Source of the DNA: Anaerolineales bacterium Chloro_02
GTDB lineage: Bacteria; Chloroflexota; Anaerolineae; Anaerolineales; Anaerolineaceae
DNA length: 7,937 nt
Reading direction: 5' to 3'
Assembly (NCBI GenBank): GCA_001603765.1
Contig: LUZV01000048.1
Span: 1 to 7,937 of the forward strand
In this document: piece after piece, positions 1-6,210 of the stretch
Numbering within the stretch: the first letter of the stretch is position 1
How the letters are laid out: each line of letters starts with the position of its first letter
Position numbers and translations under genes: made by a program
The notes under the pieces: generated by a model
Databases searched by the model: none
Seen by the model: only the letters and a program-made list of their open reading frames with translations
Told to the model about the DNA's origin: nothing

Positions 1-663
1 TCTAAAAACCGCCAGCTCTTCGTTATAGCGTGTTTCTTTGTCAAAATTGATTTGGATCCAAGCCATTTCTTGCTTCTCGTAAGTCTGCAGTTCAAAAGCG
101 TCGCAGATACGCTCAACATAGCGGCCGTTGTTCATATGCCCCACTTCATCCAAATCAGAATATCTGACCTTTTGACGAAACCGCTCTTCCCCGCCGTCAG
201 GCAAAGCGATTTTTTCGAGAGGCTCATCCAAACCATGTTCCCCTGGCGTGTTCGGCAGTCTAAGACCTTCCAGCTTCTGAGGTGGTACCAATCGCCGGGT
301 GGAACCATCAATTACTACCCATGCAGAGGATGCGGCAGCGATCAGACAATCCCGCTCATTGAATAATTGAAAATCGCGGATAAAAAAGAGCTTTTGCTGG
401 TAAGTTTTCGGCCAGGTACGCAGGCGGATTTGTTCATACTGTTGTGGATAGCTGTAAATAGCAAGCTTAACTCGCGACAACACCCAAAAAACGTTATTCT
501 CACGGAGCGCGTTAAAACCAAACCCGAGCTTCTCCGCGTGAGCACCTGCCGCGCTGCTCATTCGCTGAAAGAATGCGGTTGGCTTCCATCGTCCGTAAAT
601 ATCGCACTCATAAGGATTGACCGTGATGTTTTCGGTGTAAAAGGTCAGTTTTTCAGTTGCCAT
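1..663 (-). CDS. Acyl-ACP thioesterase, FatA/FatB type (3' end beyond window)
   Basis: Hydrolyses fatty acyl-ACP to free fatty acid and ACP in the cytosol, ending or diverting fatty-acid synthesis (family knowledge). Reading leftward from ATG at 663 gives 221 uninterrupted residues with no stop before the window edge; the family is usually about 240-260 residues, so only the tail is missing. The double hotdog layout is visible. The first half (about 4-130) contains PYECDIYGRWKPTAFFQRMS and a WVLSRVKLAI strand followed by RLRTWPK. The second half starts near 155 and carries YSDLDEVGHMNNGRYVE (168-184), matching the active-site motif of plant FatA/FatB. H176 and N178-N179 are present, but the Asn of D-x-N-x-H is Val174. 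The start has a good SD (GAGGTG, 667-672) and an extended -10 just upstream. Divergent from the DUF368 gene. The family call is firm; chain-length preference cannot be read. Confidence 0.9.
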   Translation of the reverse strand, partial: MATEKLTFYTENITVNPYECDIYGRWKPTAFFQRMSSAAGAHAEKLGFGFNALRENNVFWVLSRVKLAIYSYPQQYEQIRLRTWPKTYQQKLFFIRDFQLFNERDCLIAAASSAWVVIDGSTRRLVPPQKLEGLRLPNTPGEHGLDEPLEKIALPDGGEERFRQKVRYSDLDEVGHMNNGRYVERICDAFELQTYEKQEMAWIQINFDKETRYNEELAVFR

Positions 664-680
664 TTTCACCTCTGTAACGC

Positions 681-689
681 ATTGTAGCA
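681..689 (-). promoter_or_regulatory. Extended -10 promoter element for the thioesterase gene
   Basis: On the minus strand this reads TGCTACAAT, an extended -10 (TGn plus TACAAT). No good -35 is visible 16-18 bases upstream, which is typical of extended -10 promoters. It would place the transcription start near 674, leaving a leader of only about 11 bases that still includes the SD at 667-672. Confidence 0.5.
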
Positions 690-775
690 GAAAACCATAA
701 ACGCAGCCTTGTTGTTAACTCGTTTCAGCCTTTCGCATTATCTCATCCTGCCTAACCAACTCTTCTGTTTTGTTG

Positions 776-781
776 TAGAAT
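776..781 (+). promoter_or_regulatory. Possible -10 box (TAGAAT) for the DUF368 gene
   Basis: TAGAAT is a five-of-six match to the sigma70 -10 consensus, but no clear -35 is visible at the right distance. It overlaps the first possible ATG of the downstream gene (780). If it is real, transcription would begin near 788 and translation would have to start at the next ATG, 816. The support is weak and positional only. Confidence 0.3.
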
Positions 782-815
782 GAACCCCGACAAAATTATA
801 GAAAGCTGTAACTTT

Positions 816-1688
816 ATGACATCAACTGAAAACTTACAAACCCCTATTTCAAAAGGCAGCGCAATCACCGCCTGGATTGTGCGGATGATAAAAGGAATCC
901 TCGTGGGCATCGGCGCGATCACCCCAGGGCTTTCTGGCGGCGTGCTAATGGTTGTATTTGGCATTTACGAACCCCTCGTGCGCTGGTTGGCGGACATCCG
1001 CAAAAAGTTTCTGCCCAACTTGCGCTTTTTCTTACCGGTAGGGATCGGCGGGCTCATTGGCGTGGTCGCGTTTTCCGCTGTGATTGATTATGCCTTCGAC
1101 CACTTTGCCGCCCAATTCACATGGCTATTTATTGGCTTCATCAGCGGCACAATCCCATCACTTCTAAAAACCGCTGGCGAACAGGGGCGCAAAAAGTGGC
1201 ACTGGCTGCTCTTGGTTCTTTTCGCCGCAGGTATCTATTTCTTTATGACCTGGATGGAAACGATTCGTTCAGTCACCATGAAACCCAGCTTCTGGGGCTG
1301 GGTGCTCAGCGGCGCGCTGACCGGCTTTGGGTTGGTAATCCCAGGGATGAGCCCCTCGAATTTCCTGCTCTACCTCGGTCTCTACCAGCCGATGGCAAAC
1401 GGCATTAAGAACCTCGAACTGGGTGTCATCCTGCCTCTGATCCTGGGGGTTGTGCTGGTTATTTTCCTTTTTGCCCGGGTTGTCAGCTGGCTGTTCCGCA
1501 AACATCACGCGTTGATGTATCACATCATCATCGGCATCGTGATCGGTTCCACTGCCGCCATTATTCCTTCCGGTGTTAAAGGCATTGGCATCATCGCCGT
1601 TTGCGCCCTGCTTTTCGCTCTTGGAGCCGCAGCCTCTTATGGGCTAGCAAAACTGGACGAAAAACACCCGCACGAGTCGCTGTTTTAG
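816..1688 (+). CDS. DUF368 family membrane protein, probable undecaprenyl-phosphate transporter (PopT-like)
   Basis: Polytopic membrane protein of 290 residues. DUF368 proteins were shown to translocate undecaprenyl phosphate, the lipid carrier of cell-wall and glycan precursors, back to the cytoplasmic leaflet (established for characterised members; inferred here). Two copies of the family signature are visible: ITPGLSGGVLMVVFGIYEPL at 35-54 and VIPGMSPSNFLLYLGLYQPM at 174-193. This fits the internal two-repeat architecture. Hydrophobic helices lie at about 23-49, 71-92, 100-118, 129-145, 158-190, 203-226 and 232-277. An in-frame ATG at 780 would add 12 polar residues. I prefer 816 because a -10-like TAGAAT overlaps 780 and a weak GAAAG (801-805) precedes 816, but 780 is possible. 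The gene is followed by a strong terminator, so it appears monocistronic. The family call is firm; direction and substrate rest on homology. Confidence 0.88.
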   Translation: MTSTENLQTPISKGSAITAWIVRMIKGILVGIGAITPGLSGGVLMVVFGIYEPLVRWLADIRKKFLPNLRFFLPVGIGGLIGVVAFSAVIDYAFDHFAAQFTWLFIGFISGTIPSLLKTAGEQGRKKWHWLLLVLFAAGIYFFMTWMETIRSVTMKPSFWGWVLSGALTGFGLVIPGMSPSNFLLYLGLYQPMANGIKNLELGVILPLILGVVLVIFLFARVVSWLFRKHHALMYHIIIGIVIGSTAAIIPSGVKGIGIIAVCALLFALGAAASYGLAKLDEKHPHESLF

Positions 1689-1708
1689 TCAGAAATCGGA
1701 CGTCTTTT

Positions 1709-1749
1709 AGGCGGAGTACGCTGTTGGGACGTATTCCGCTTTTAATTTT
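1709..1749 (+). terminator. Rho-independent terminator of the DUF368 gene
   Basis: The arms GCGGAGTACG (1711-1720) and CGTATTCCGC (1730-1739) form a 10-bp stem with one G-U wobble and a 9-base loop. TTTT then AA then TTTT follows (1740-1749). A G-U and an A-U pair can extend the base. On the minus strand the wobble becomes an A-C mismatch and the stem is followed by CTAAAAG rather than a T-run. It is therefore built for rightward transcription. Its T-tract overlaps the stop codon of the convergent gene. Confidence 0.85.
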
Positions 1750-2332
1750 GATCTGTTGCCCGTGGAAGCCCGCAATCGAAAGAGTCCGTTAATCCTTTGC
1801 CAAAACGAAAGATATGCTCGATTTGCGACATACCGTCCGCCTGTTGGCAGGCGATCACGAAGTTATCCAGCGAGAATCGCCAACTGAGATCCTTTTCCTG
1901 CAGGAAGCCCGCGACCGCACCTACCCTATCCCAGCTTAGATCTTCCATCGCCAGAGTGATATGCGGCTGCCAGCTCTCAACAGAATAAAGCGGAGAAGGG
2001 TCAGTGGTAAGCGCCAACAGCTTGTTCCAAATAATTGAGTGCAATTGCAGCAGTTCAGCCGTTTTGCTGATTTCGATGAACAAAACAGGCGATGAGTTGC
2101 CAAAACGGTTAAGCCCGACGGTATATAAGTCAAACGGTTGCAAGCGAAGGGTCTGGTCGTGCAGCCATTCCATAACTTCCTCCTGCTGGTAGCCCTCGCC
2201 TAACTGCCAGGTAAAATGCGGAAAAGGCGTGCTTCGGATGTATTTGAGGTTAAACCGTTCCTCGAGTTCATCCCAAATTAATTGGACGCGAATGTTATAT
2301 GGCTCTGGCAATAACGATACGACCGCTTGCAT
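1742..2332 (-). CDS. 2'-5' RNA ligase family / 2H phosphoesterase
   Basis: Cytosolic protein of 196 residues in the 2H phosphoesterase superfamily. The superfamily includes 2'-5' RNA ligase (ThpR/LigT) and cyclic phosphodiesterases acting on 2',3'-cyclic phosphate ends of RNA or small nucleotides. The two hallmark H-x-T motifs are present at about the expected spacing: H39-F-T41 in PHFTWQ and H124-I-T126 in WQPHITLA. Length fits the family. The frame extends upstream to ATG at 2362, but ATG 2332 is preceded by AGGAG (2342-2338) with 5-base spacing, so I use 2332. The gene converges on the DUF368 gene and diverges from the OsmC gene. No U-run terminator for this strand is visible. Whether it ligates, hydrolyses, or acts on RNA or a nucleotide cannot be told; the superfamily assignment is firm. 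Confidence 0.85.
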   Translation of the reverse strand: MQAVVSLLPEPYNIRVQLIWDELEERFNLKYIRSTPFPHFTWQLGEGYQQEEVMEWLHDQTLRLQPFDLYTVGLNRFGNSSPVLFIEISKTAELLQLHSIIWNKLLALTTDPSPLYSVESWQPHITLAMEDLSWDRVGAVAGFLQEKDLSWRFSLDNFVIACQQADGMSQIEHIFRFGKGLTDSFDCGLPRATDQN

Positions 2333-2337
2333 AGCTG

Positions 2338-2342
2338 CTCCT
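2338..2342 (-). promoter_or_regulatory. SD (AGGAG) that decides the 2H phosphoesterase start
   Basis: The minus strand reads AGGAG followed by CAGCT and ATG. This favours the start at 2332 over the in-frame ATG at 2362, which lacks an SD. A possible extended -10 (TGATAAAAT, minus strand, 2358-2350) lies just upstream and would give a very short leader. Confidence 0.65.
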
Positions 2343-2414
2343 GACGTTGATTTTATCATCACAGTCCCAATCTATAGCCAACCAACTGCATGGTGAAGTC
2401 AGCGTGTTTTCGGG

Positions 2415-2423
2415 TGTTATAAT
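2415..2423 (+). promoter_or_regulatory. Extended -10 promoter element for the OsmC gene
   Basis: TGTTATAAT is a perfect extended -10 (TGn plus TATAAT). There is no clear -35 at 17 bases upstream. The expected transcription start is about 2430, giving a leader of about 26 bases that contains the SD AGGAAG (2444-2449). This may also be the main promoter of the downstream glycan genes, since the next gene starts 36 bases after OsmC ends with no terminator between them. Confidence 0.6.
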
Positions 2424-2455
2424 CAAAATTCATAAAACCATTTAGGAAGTGAAAA

Positions 2456-2860
2456 ATGCTGGAAATTAAAACAAACTACACCCCTAAAAAATCCACGCTC
2501 GAAACGGATCGAGCTGTCGTCGAGCTTGGTTCTGAAGCCGGTCAGCTCTATCCATATGACCTTTTGTTGGGAGCGTTAAGCGCTTGTTTCTACGCCACCC
2601 TCCACGAAATTCTGGAAAAACAAAAGGCGGAGATTCCTAACGTGGAGATTGTTGTGACCGGCGAAAAACGCAAGGAGGTGCCGACCACGCTCGAATGGGT
2701 CAACCTGCGGATAACCGTCATGGGCGAGGTAAATGAGAAGCAATTTCAGCGTTCAGTAGATTTGGCTGCCAAATATTGCTCCATCCACGAAACGATCAGC
2801 AAAGTGGCAAAAATGAGCCATGAGGTTGTATTCGATTCCAGGGATAAACTGGTTGATTAG
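2456..2860 (+). CDS. OsmC family peroxiredoxin-like protein
   Basis: Cytosolic protein of 134 residues. OsmC/Ohr proteins are thiol-dependent peroxidases that reduce organic hydroperoxides, with two cysteines that form a disulfide during catalysis (family knowledge). Both are present in their usual contexts: Cys44 in the segment PYDLLLGALSACFYATL (33-49), at the start of the central helix, and Cys108 in AAKYCSIHETI. The middle strands EIVVTGEKRKEVP and NLRITVMGEV match the family fold. The length is typical of short OsmC-like proteins. It has a strong SD (AGGAAG) with 6-base spacing. The next gene begins 36 bases downstream, so cotranscription with the membrane glycosyltransferase genes is possible, although no functional link is obvious. 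Ohr versus OsmC versus YhfA-like subclass is not resolved. Confidence 0.88.
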   Translation: MLEIKTNYTPKKSTLETDRAVVELGSEAGQLYPYDLLLGALSACFYATLHEILEKQKAEIPNVEIVVTGEKRKEVPTTLEWVNLRITVMGEVNEKQFQRSVDLAAKYCSIHETISKVAKMSHEVVFDSRDKLVD

Positions 2861-2896
2861 CTCGTTTTCATTACAACAATCGAGAGGATAAAATTT

Positions 2897-4114
2897 ATGA
2901 CGGGGAAGAACATTCAACAGGAAGCAAGAAATTTATGGTGGGTAGACGCCCTGTTTATCACACTGATCCTAATAATATGCGCGGTTGCCACCTACCCACA
3001 ATTAAAAGTGGGAGATTTTCCTTCGCATATTATCTGGGCGCAAGAATTAGCAGAACGAAATTATGTGCTTCGCCCAAATATTTTATATCAGCAGCTCGTC
3101 GTAATCGTTAAAACCCTCATTCCCTATCACATCATCAACCGCTACACCAATAACGCGCTCGAATATTACCATGCCTGGTATTACCGCCTTCCGGCGTTTA
3201 TCGTCACCCTGGCAGGCTATCTTTGGACCGCGCTGCTGCTTAAACAAAGATTTGCCAAATTAATCAATCCTGAGGTCAGGCATCGACAGACCTGGATATG
3301 GTTAGCGGTGCTTGCGTGTATGATCGCAAGTCCAATTCTACTGTTTACGCTTCGCAGCCGGCTGATAATTGGTTACATCAAACCCAACGTCTGGCACAAT
3401 CCAACCTTTTCCTTACTTAAGCCCTTTGCTTTATGGATTTTTTTCTTCATACTTGATCATTGGAATCAACAGCTCAGTTTAAAACAATGGTTTTCGTTGG
3501 CTCTAATGACGAGTTTATCCATTTTGGCAAAGCCCAACTTCATCCTTTCTTTCTTGCCCGCGTTTGCCCTGCTGCTTTTAATTCAAATCCGTTCAATTAA
3601 AAACCTCCCCTGGGGAATTTTGTCCGCGATGATCATCCCTGCCGGATTGACGTTACTTTATCAATATCTCGTCATGTACTCAATGAACGCAGAAAATCAG
3701 ATCTACCTTATCCCGTTTAAGGCAGCTTTGTATAGCGCCGGCAGCGCGGTCAATATGGTCATTTTTTACCTTCTTTCTGTTCTTTTCCCGCTTCAATTAA
3801 GTATTTCTACATTCAAAAACGTGTCAAAGCAATTTGATTTTCAGCTTGTCTGGCTAAATTTCGCCATCGCTCTTCTCACTTGGATTTTATTCGTAGAACT
3901 TCCGCACATGACTAGCTTAGACTTCATGTGGGGACCTAACCTTGGGCTCTTTTTGTTATTCGTTTACGCGATTGGTTGGCTGCTTCAAAACCCGCGCTGG
4001 CTGAAGCAGAAAAGCTGGCAATCAGCGTTTTCCATACTCGCCATATCTTTACACGTGATATCTGGTATCGTCTATACTGTAATCACTTTAGTCAAACCAG
4101 GACCCGTCAGGTAA
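2897..4114 (+). CDS. Polytopic membrane protein, probable GT-C-fold glycosyltransferase (uncharacterised)
   Basis: Integral membrane protein of 405 residues with about nine or ten hydrophobic helices. Helix 1 is at about 14-33; others lie near 98-116, 132-151, 175-187, 197-214, 215-231, 238-262, 281-303, 316-334, 347-363 and 376-398. Straight after helix 1 comes VGDFPSH (38-44). An acidic residue here, in the first extracytoplasmic loop (D40, with H44), is the usual catalytic signature of GT-C enzymes, which take sugar from polyprenyl-phosphate donors outside the membrane. A second extramembrane patch, NVWHNPT (164-170), looks conserved in type, but I cannot assign it. ATG 2897 has an SD (AGAGG, 2883-2887) with 9-base spacing. 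First of four close co-directional genes. No family name can be given from sequence alone; a non-catalytic membrane role such as flippase or polymerase remains possible. Confidence 0.6.
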   Translation: MTGKNIQQEARNLWWVDALFITLILIICAVATYPQLKVGDFPSHIIWAQELAERNYVLRPNILYQQLVVIVKTLIPYHIINRYTNNALEYYHAWYYRLPAFIVTLAGYLWTALLLKQRFAKLINPEVRHRQTWIWLAVLACMIASPILLFTLRSRLIIGYIKPNVWHNPTFSLLKPFALWIFFFILDHWNQQLSLKQWFSLALMTSLSILAKPNFILSFLPAFALLLLIQIRSIKNLPWGILSAMIIPAGLTLLYQYLVMYSMNAENQIYLIPFKAALYSAGSAVNMVIFYLLSVLFPLQLSISTFKNVSKQFDFQLVWLNFAIALLTWILFVELPHMTSLDFMWGPNLGLFLLFVYAIGWLLQNPRWLKQKSWQSAFSILAISLHVISGIVYTVITLVKPGPVR

Positions 4115-4158
4115 ACTATGGTTCGGATAACCGATATTTGATGGCGGTTGAATACGAA

Positions 4159-4162
4159 AGGA
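4159..4162 (+). promoter_or_regulatory. SD (AGGA) pointing to a GTG start at 4169
   Basis: The sequence GAAAGGAATGTTAGTG places AGGA 6 bases before GTG 4169 but directly against ATG 4163, which is too close for normal initiation. TTG 4148 in the same frame has no SD. The GTG is therefore the best start on spacing, though the difference is only two residues from the ATG. Confidence 0.5.
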
Positions 4163-4168
4163 ATGTTA

Positions 4169-6199
4169 GTGCAAAATAAAAGCCGTACTCTCGAAATCAC
4201 AATTCCTGCGGTTGGGTTGTTAATAATCTGCGCGCTTGCGTATGGCCTGACAGCAGGGAAATTAGGGTTCTTTATTGATGATTGGTATATTATCTGGACC
4301 TACCGCACCTTTGGCGCGGGCAAGTTTGTTGAATTTTTCCGCGGAGATCGCCCGTTCTTTTCGCTTATTTACCGCATCTTTATACCGCTCATCAAAGACT
4401 CACCTACCTCCTGGCAGTTGTTCGCAATTTTTACAAAATGGCTCTCAGCTCTTTCGTTATGGGTGCTGCTGAGGCTACTCCTGCCCAACAAAAGATGGTT
4501 CGCGCTGACGGCTTCCGCACTTTTCGCCGTTTATACTGGTTTCAAATTCCATTATTTCGCGGTAATGTATGCCCAGAATTACGCGATCTTTGCCATCTAT
4601 CTTTTTTCATATATTTTTATGGTGTTGGCTGTTCGGAACCCAAAGCGCCGTTTACTTTTCACTGTTTTGGGAATAATTTGCCAGTTCATTGGCATCGTCC
4701 CAATGGAATTATATTACGGGCTTGAATTAGTCAGACCGATCATTCTATTTTTGTTGTTGTCCGAAGAAAAGGAAACATTAAAAGCCAAATTATTTGCCAC
4801 CGCGCGTTTTTGGCTGCCTTATTTCCTCTTATTTTTTGGGTTTACACTTTTCAGAGTATTTTTCAGCAGCAAATTGTTCTCGTACCAAATCAGTTTTTTG
4901 GATCAATTGGTAAGCAACCCGCTGGGTTCAGTTAAACGTTTGGTGATGAATGCCGCTAGCGGTTGGTATGAAAGCAGTATCAAGGTTTGGATCCAACTTC
5001 GTCTTGCGTTGAGTGGATTGCGCGCCAATAGCCAGAGCGCCTTGCGCGTTTTACTGATGGCGGCAGGGTTTCTATCCGCCGGTTATATTTTTACTAAAGC
5101 AGGGCGGAAAGACGACTCTGAACCCGATAACAAGCAATCTCTATGGATCGCTGTCATTGGATCATTCGCGGTGTTCGCCGGCATGATCCCCGTTCTCATC
5201 GCTGGGCTGGAAATAAACCTCTCGTTTCTCAGCAACCGCTTTCTATTACCTTTGTCAATCGGCGCTTGTCTCTCATTAGTCGCTCTAATAGAGCTCCTAA
5301 TTCGAAATAAGCACGCAAAAACGATCATCGCGGCACTGCTCATTGCCCTATCCATTGGCGTCAATTACCTAAATGGTCTCGAGTTCCAAAAGGCTTGGGA
5401 GCGGCAAAAAGATTTCTTCGTTCAATTGACCTGGCGCGCGCCTCAAATTACACCAGGCACTGTGCTCATAGCTGCCGACTTGCCTTTCTCCCTTTATTTT
5501 TCCGGTTCTTCGCTGACGGCTCCCCTCAATATGATTTACGCGCCTGATCTGGCGGATAACCCAATCCCCTATCAGATGATCCTTGCAAGTTCACCGCAAA
5601 TGCTCTCCATGCCCGAACTAAAACCCAACCGCGAGATTGATCGAACAGCCAGAGTGTTCCATTTTGTCGGCAATACTTCAGACACGCTGACACTCTTTGT
5701 ACCAGAAAATGGATGCCTGAAGGTGTTAGACCCAAACACTGACCCTAAATCTTTTCGGTCAGACCGTTATGCGGACTTATGGGCAGATATCATCCCCTTA
5801 TCAAATTTGTCCAGAATTGAGGTTGAAGCGCCCATCGCCGCTAATCTTCCAGCACAATACTTTGGCAGCGTTTCTGTTGATACATGGTGTTATTATTATC
5901 AACACGCCGCTCTCGAGCAGCAAAAGGAAAACTGGACGGAAATAATTGCTCTTTACGAACAAGCTGAGCAAAAGGGCTACCGCCCGAACCGAGCGGATGA
6001 ATGGTTGCCTCTAATTGCGGCTCAAATCAAGTTGGGTCAAACCCCAACCGCGCTTTCAATCAGCAACAAGCTCGTCCCCAGTGACGAGTTTGATGTTCAG
6101 AGTTTATGCCACTTTTGGCAAGAACACGCTGCCCAGGTTGCACAACCATCCCAACAAAAGCTGGAAGAACTCACCAAGCGCTGGGGATGCGGACAGTAA
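4169..6199 (+). CDS. Large membrane protein: GT-C-like membrane domain plus C-terminal TPR-like region
   Basis: 676 residues from GTG 4169 (ATG 4163 and TTG 4148 are alternatives). Residues about 12-400 are a polytopic membrane domain. After helix 1 (about 12-28) comes FFIDDWYIIW (34-43). The acidic pair D37-D38 in the first extracytoplasmic loop is the place where GT-C glycosyltransferases carry their catalytic acid. It is followed by RGDRPFFSLIYR. Residues about 404-676 form a soluble, presumably extracytoplasmic, region that includes GTVLIAADLPFSLY. Its last 100 residues (about 574-640) resemble TPR-type helical hairpins: a WTEIIALYEQAEQKGYRPN pair, then LIAAQIKLGQTPTALSI. The overall look recalls uncharacterised Anaerolineae proteins (memory-based). 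Likely role: transfers a sugar from a polyprenyl-phosphate donor to a surface polymer or protein. The next gene starts 11 bases after its stop. Donor, acceptor and exact family are unknown. Confidence 0.65.
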   Translation: MQNKSRTLEITIPAVGLLIICALAYGLTAGKLGFFIDDWYIIWTYRTFGAGKFVEFFRGDRPFFSLIYRIFIPLIKDSPTSWQLFAIFTKWLSALSLWVLLRLLLPNKRWFALTASALFAVYTGFKFHYFAVMYAQNYAIFAIYLFSYIFMVLAVRNPKRRLLFTVLGIICQFIGIVPMELYYGLELVRPIILFLLLSEEKETLKAKLFATARFWLPYFLLFFGFTLFRVFFSSKLFSYQISFLDQLVSNPLGSVKRLVMNAASGWYESSIKVWIQLRLALSGLRANSQSALRVLLMAAGFLSAGYIFTKAGRKDDSEPDNKQSLWIAVIGSFAVFAGMIPVLIAGLEINLSFLSNRFLLPLSIGACLSLVALIELLIRNKHAKTIIAALLIALSIGVNYLNGLEFQKAWERQKDFFVQLTWRAPQITPGTVLIAADLPFSLYFSGSSLTAPLNMIYAPDLADNPIPYQMILASSPQMLSMPELKPNREIDRTARVFHFVGNTSDTLTLFVPENGCLKVLDPNTDPKSFRSDRYADLWADIIPLSNLSRIEVEAPIAANLPAQYFGSVSVDTWCYYYQHAALEQQKENWTEIIALYEQAEQKGYRPNRADEWLPLIAAQIKLGQTPTALSISNKLVPSDEFDVQSLCHFWQEHAAQVAQPSQQKLEELTKRWGCGQ

Positions 6200-6200
6200 T

Positions 6201-6204
6201 AGGA
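6201..6204 (+). promoter_or_regulatory. SD (AGGA) that decides the start at 6211
   Basis: AGGAATGAAAATG: AGGA abuts ATG 6205 but sits 6 bases from ATG 6211, so 6211 is preferred. The in-frame reading upstream of 6205 lies inside the previous gene and carries no family similarity. Confidence 0.6.
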
Positions 6205-6210
6205 ATGAAA

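Noticed and set aside
52..687. Two plus-strand open frames of about 105 codons (52-366 and 367-687)
   Set aside because: They are antisense to the intact acyl-ACP thioesterase frame, show no family similarity, and lack SDs. The minus-strand gene explains the whole stretch.
2333..2362. Longer N-terminus for the 2H phosphoesterase (ATG at 2362)
   Set aside because: No SD before 2362, whereas ATG 2332 has AGGAG at ideal spacing, and the extra ten residues (MMIKSTSGAA) are not family-like.
1742..2860. 2H phosphoesterase next to a peroxidase as a possible defence or anti-defence module
   Set aside because: Both are common housekeeping families on divergent strands. There is no nuclease, cyclase, toxin or mobile element nearby, so nothing supports a defence role.
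2861..2884. CTCG...CGAG inverted repeat after OsmC
   Set aside because: Only 4 bp with a 16-base loop and no T-run. Not a credible terminator, so OsmC may be cotranscribed with the next gene.
4117..4136. Small hairpin (GGTT...AACC, extendable by TAT...ATA with a bulge) in the 54-base gap between the two GT-C-like genes
   Set aside because: Short, bulged and not followed by a T-run. Probably chance, though an mRNA processing site cannot be excluded.
4275..5735. Several open frames of 65-95 codons on both strands inside the large GT-C-like gene
   Set aside because: Shadows of the long coding frame, with no SDs or recognisable motifs.
6106..6210. Longer N-terminus for the GT2 enzyme starting inside the previous gene
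   Set aside because: The extra 35 residues overlap the previous coding region and look like an out-of-frame reading of it. The GT-A fold begins right after ATG 6211.
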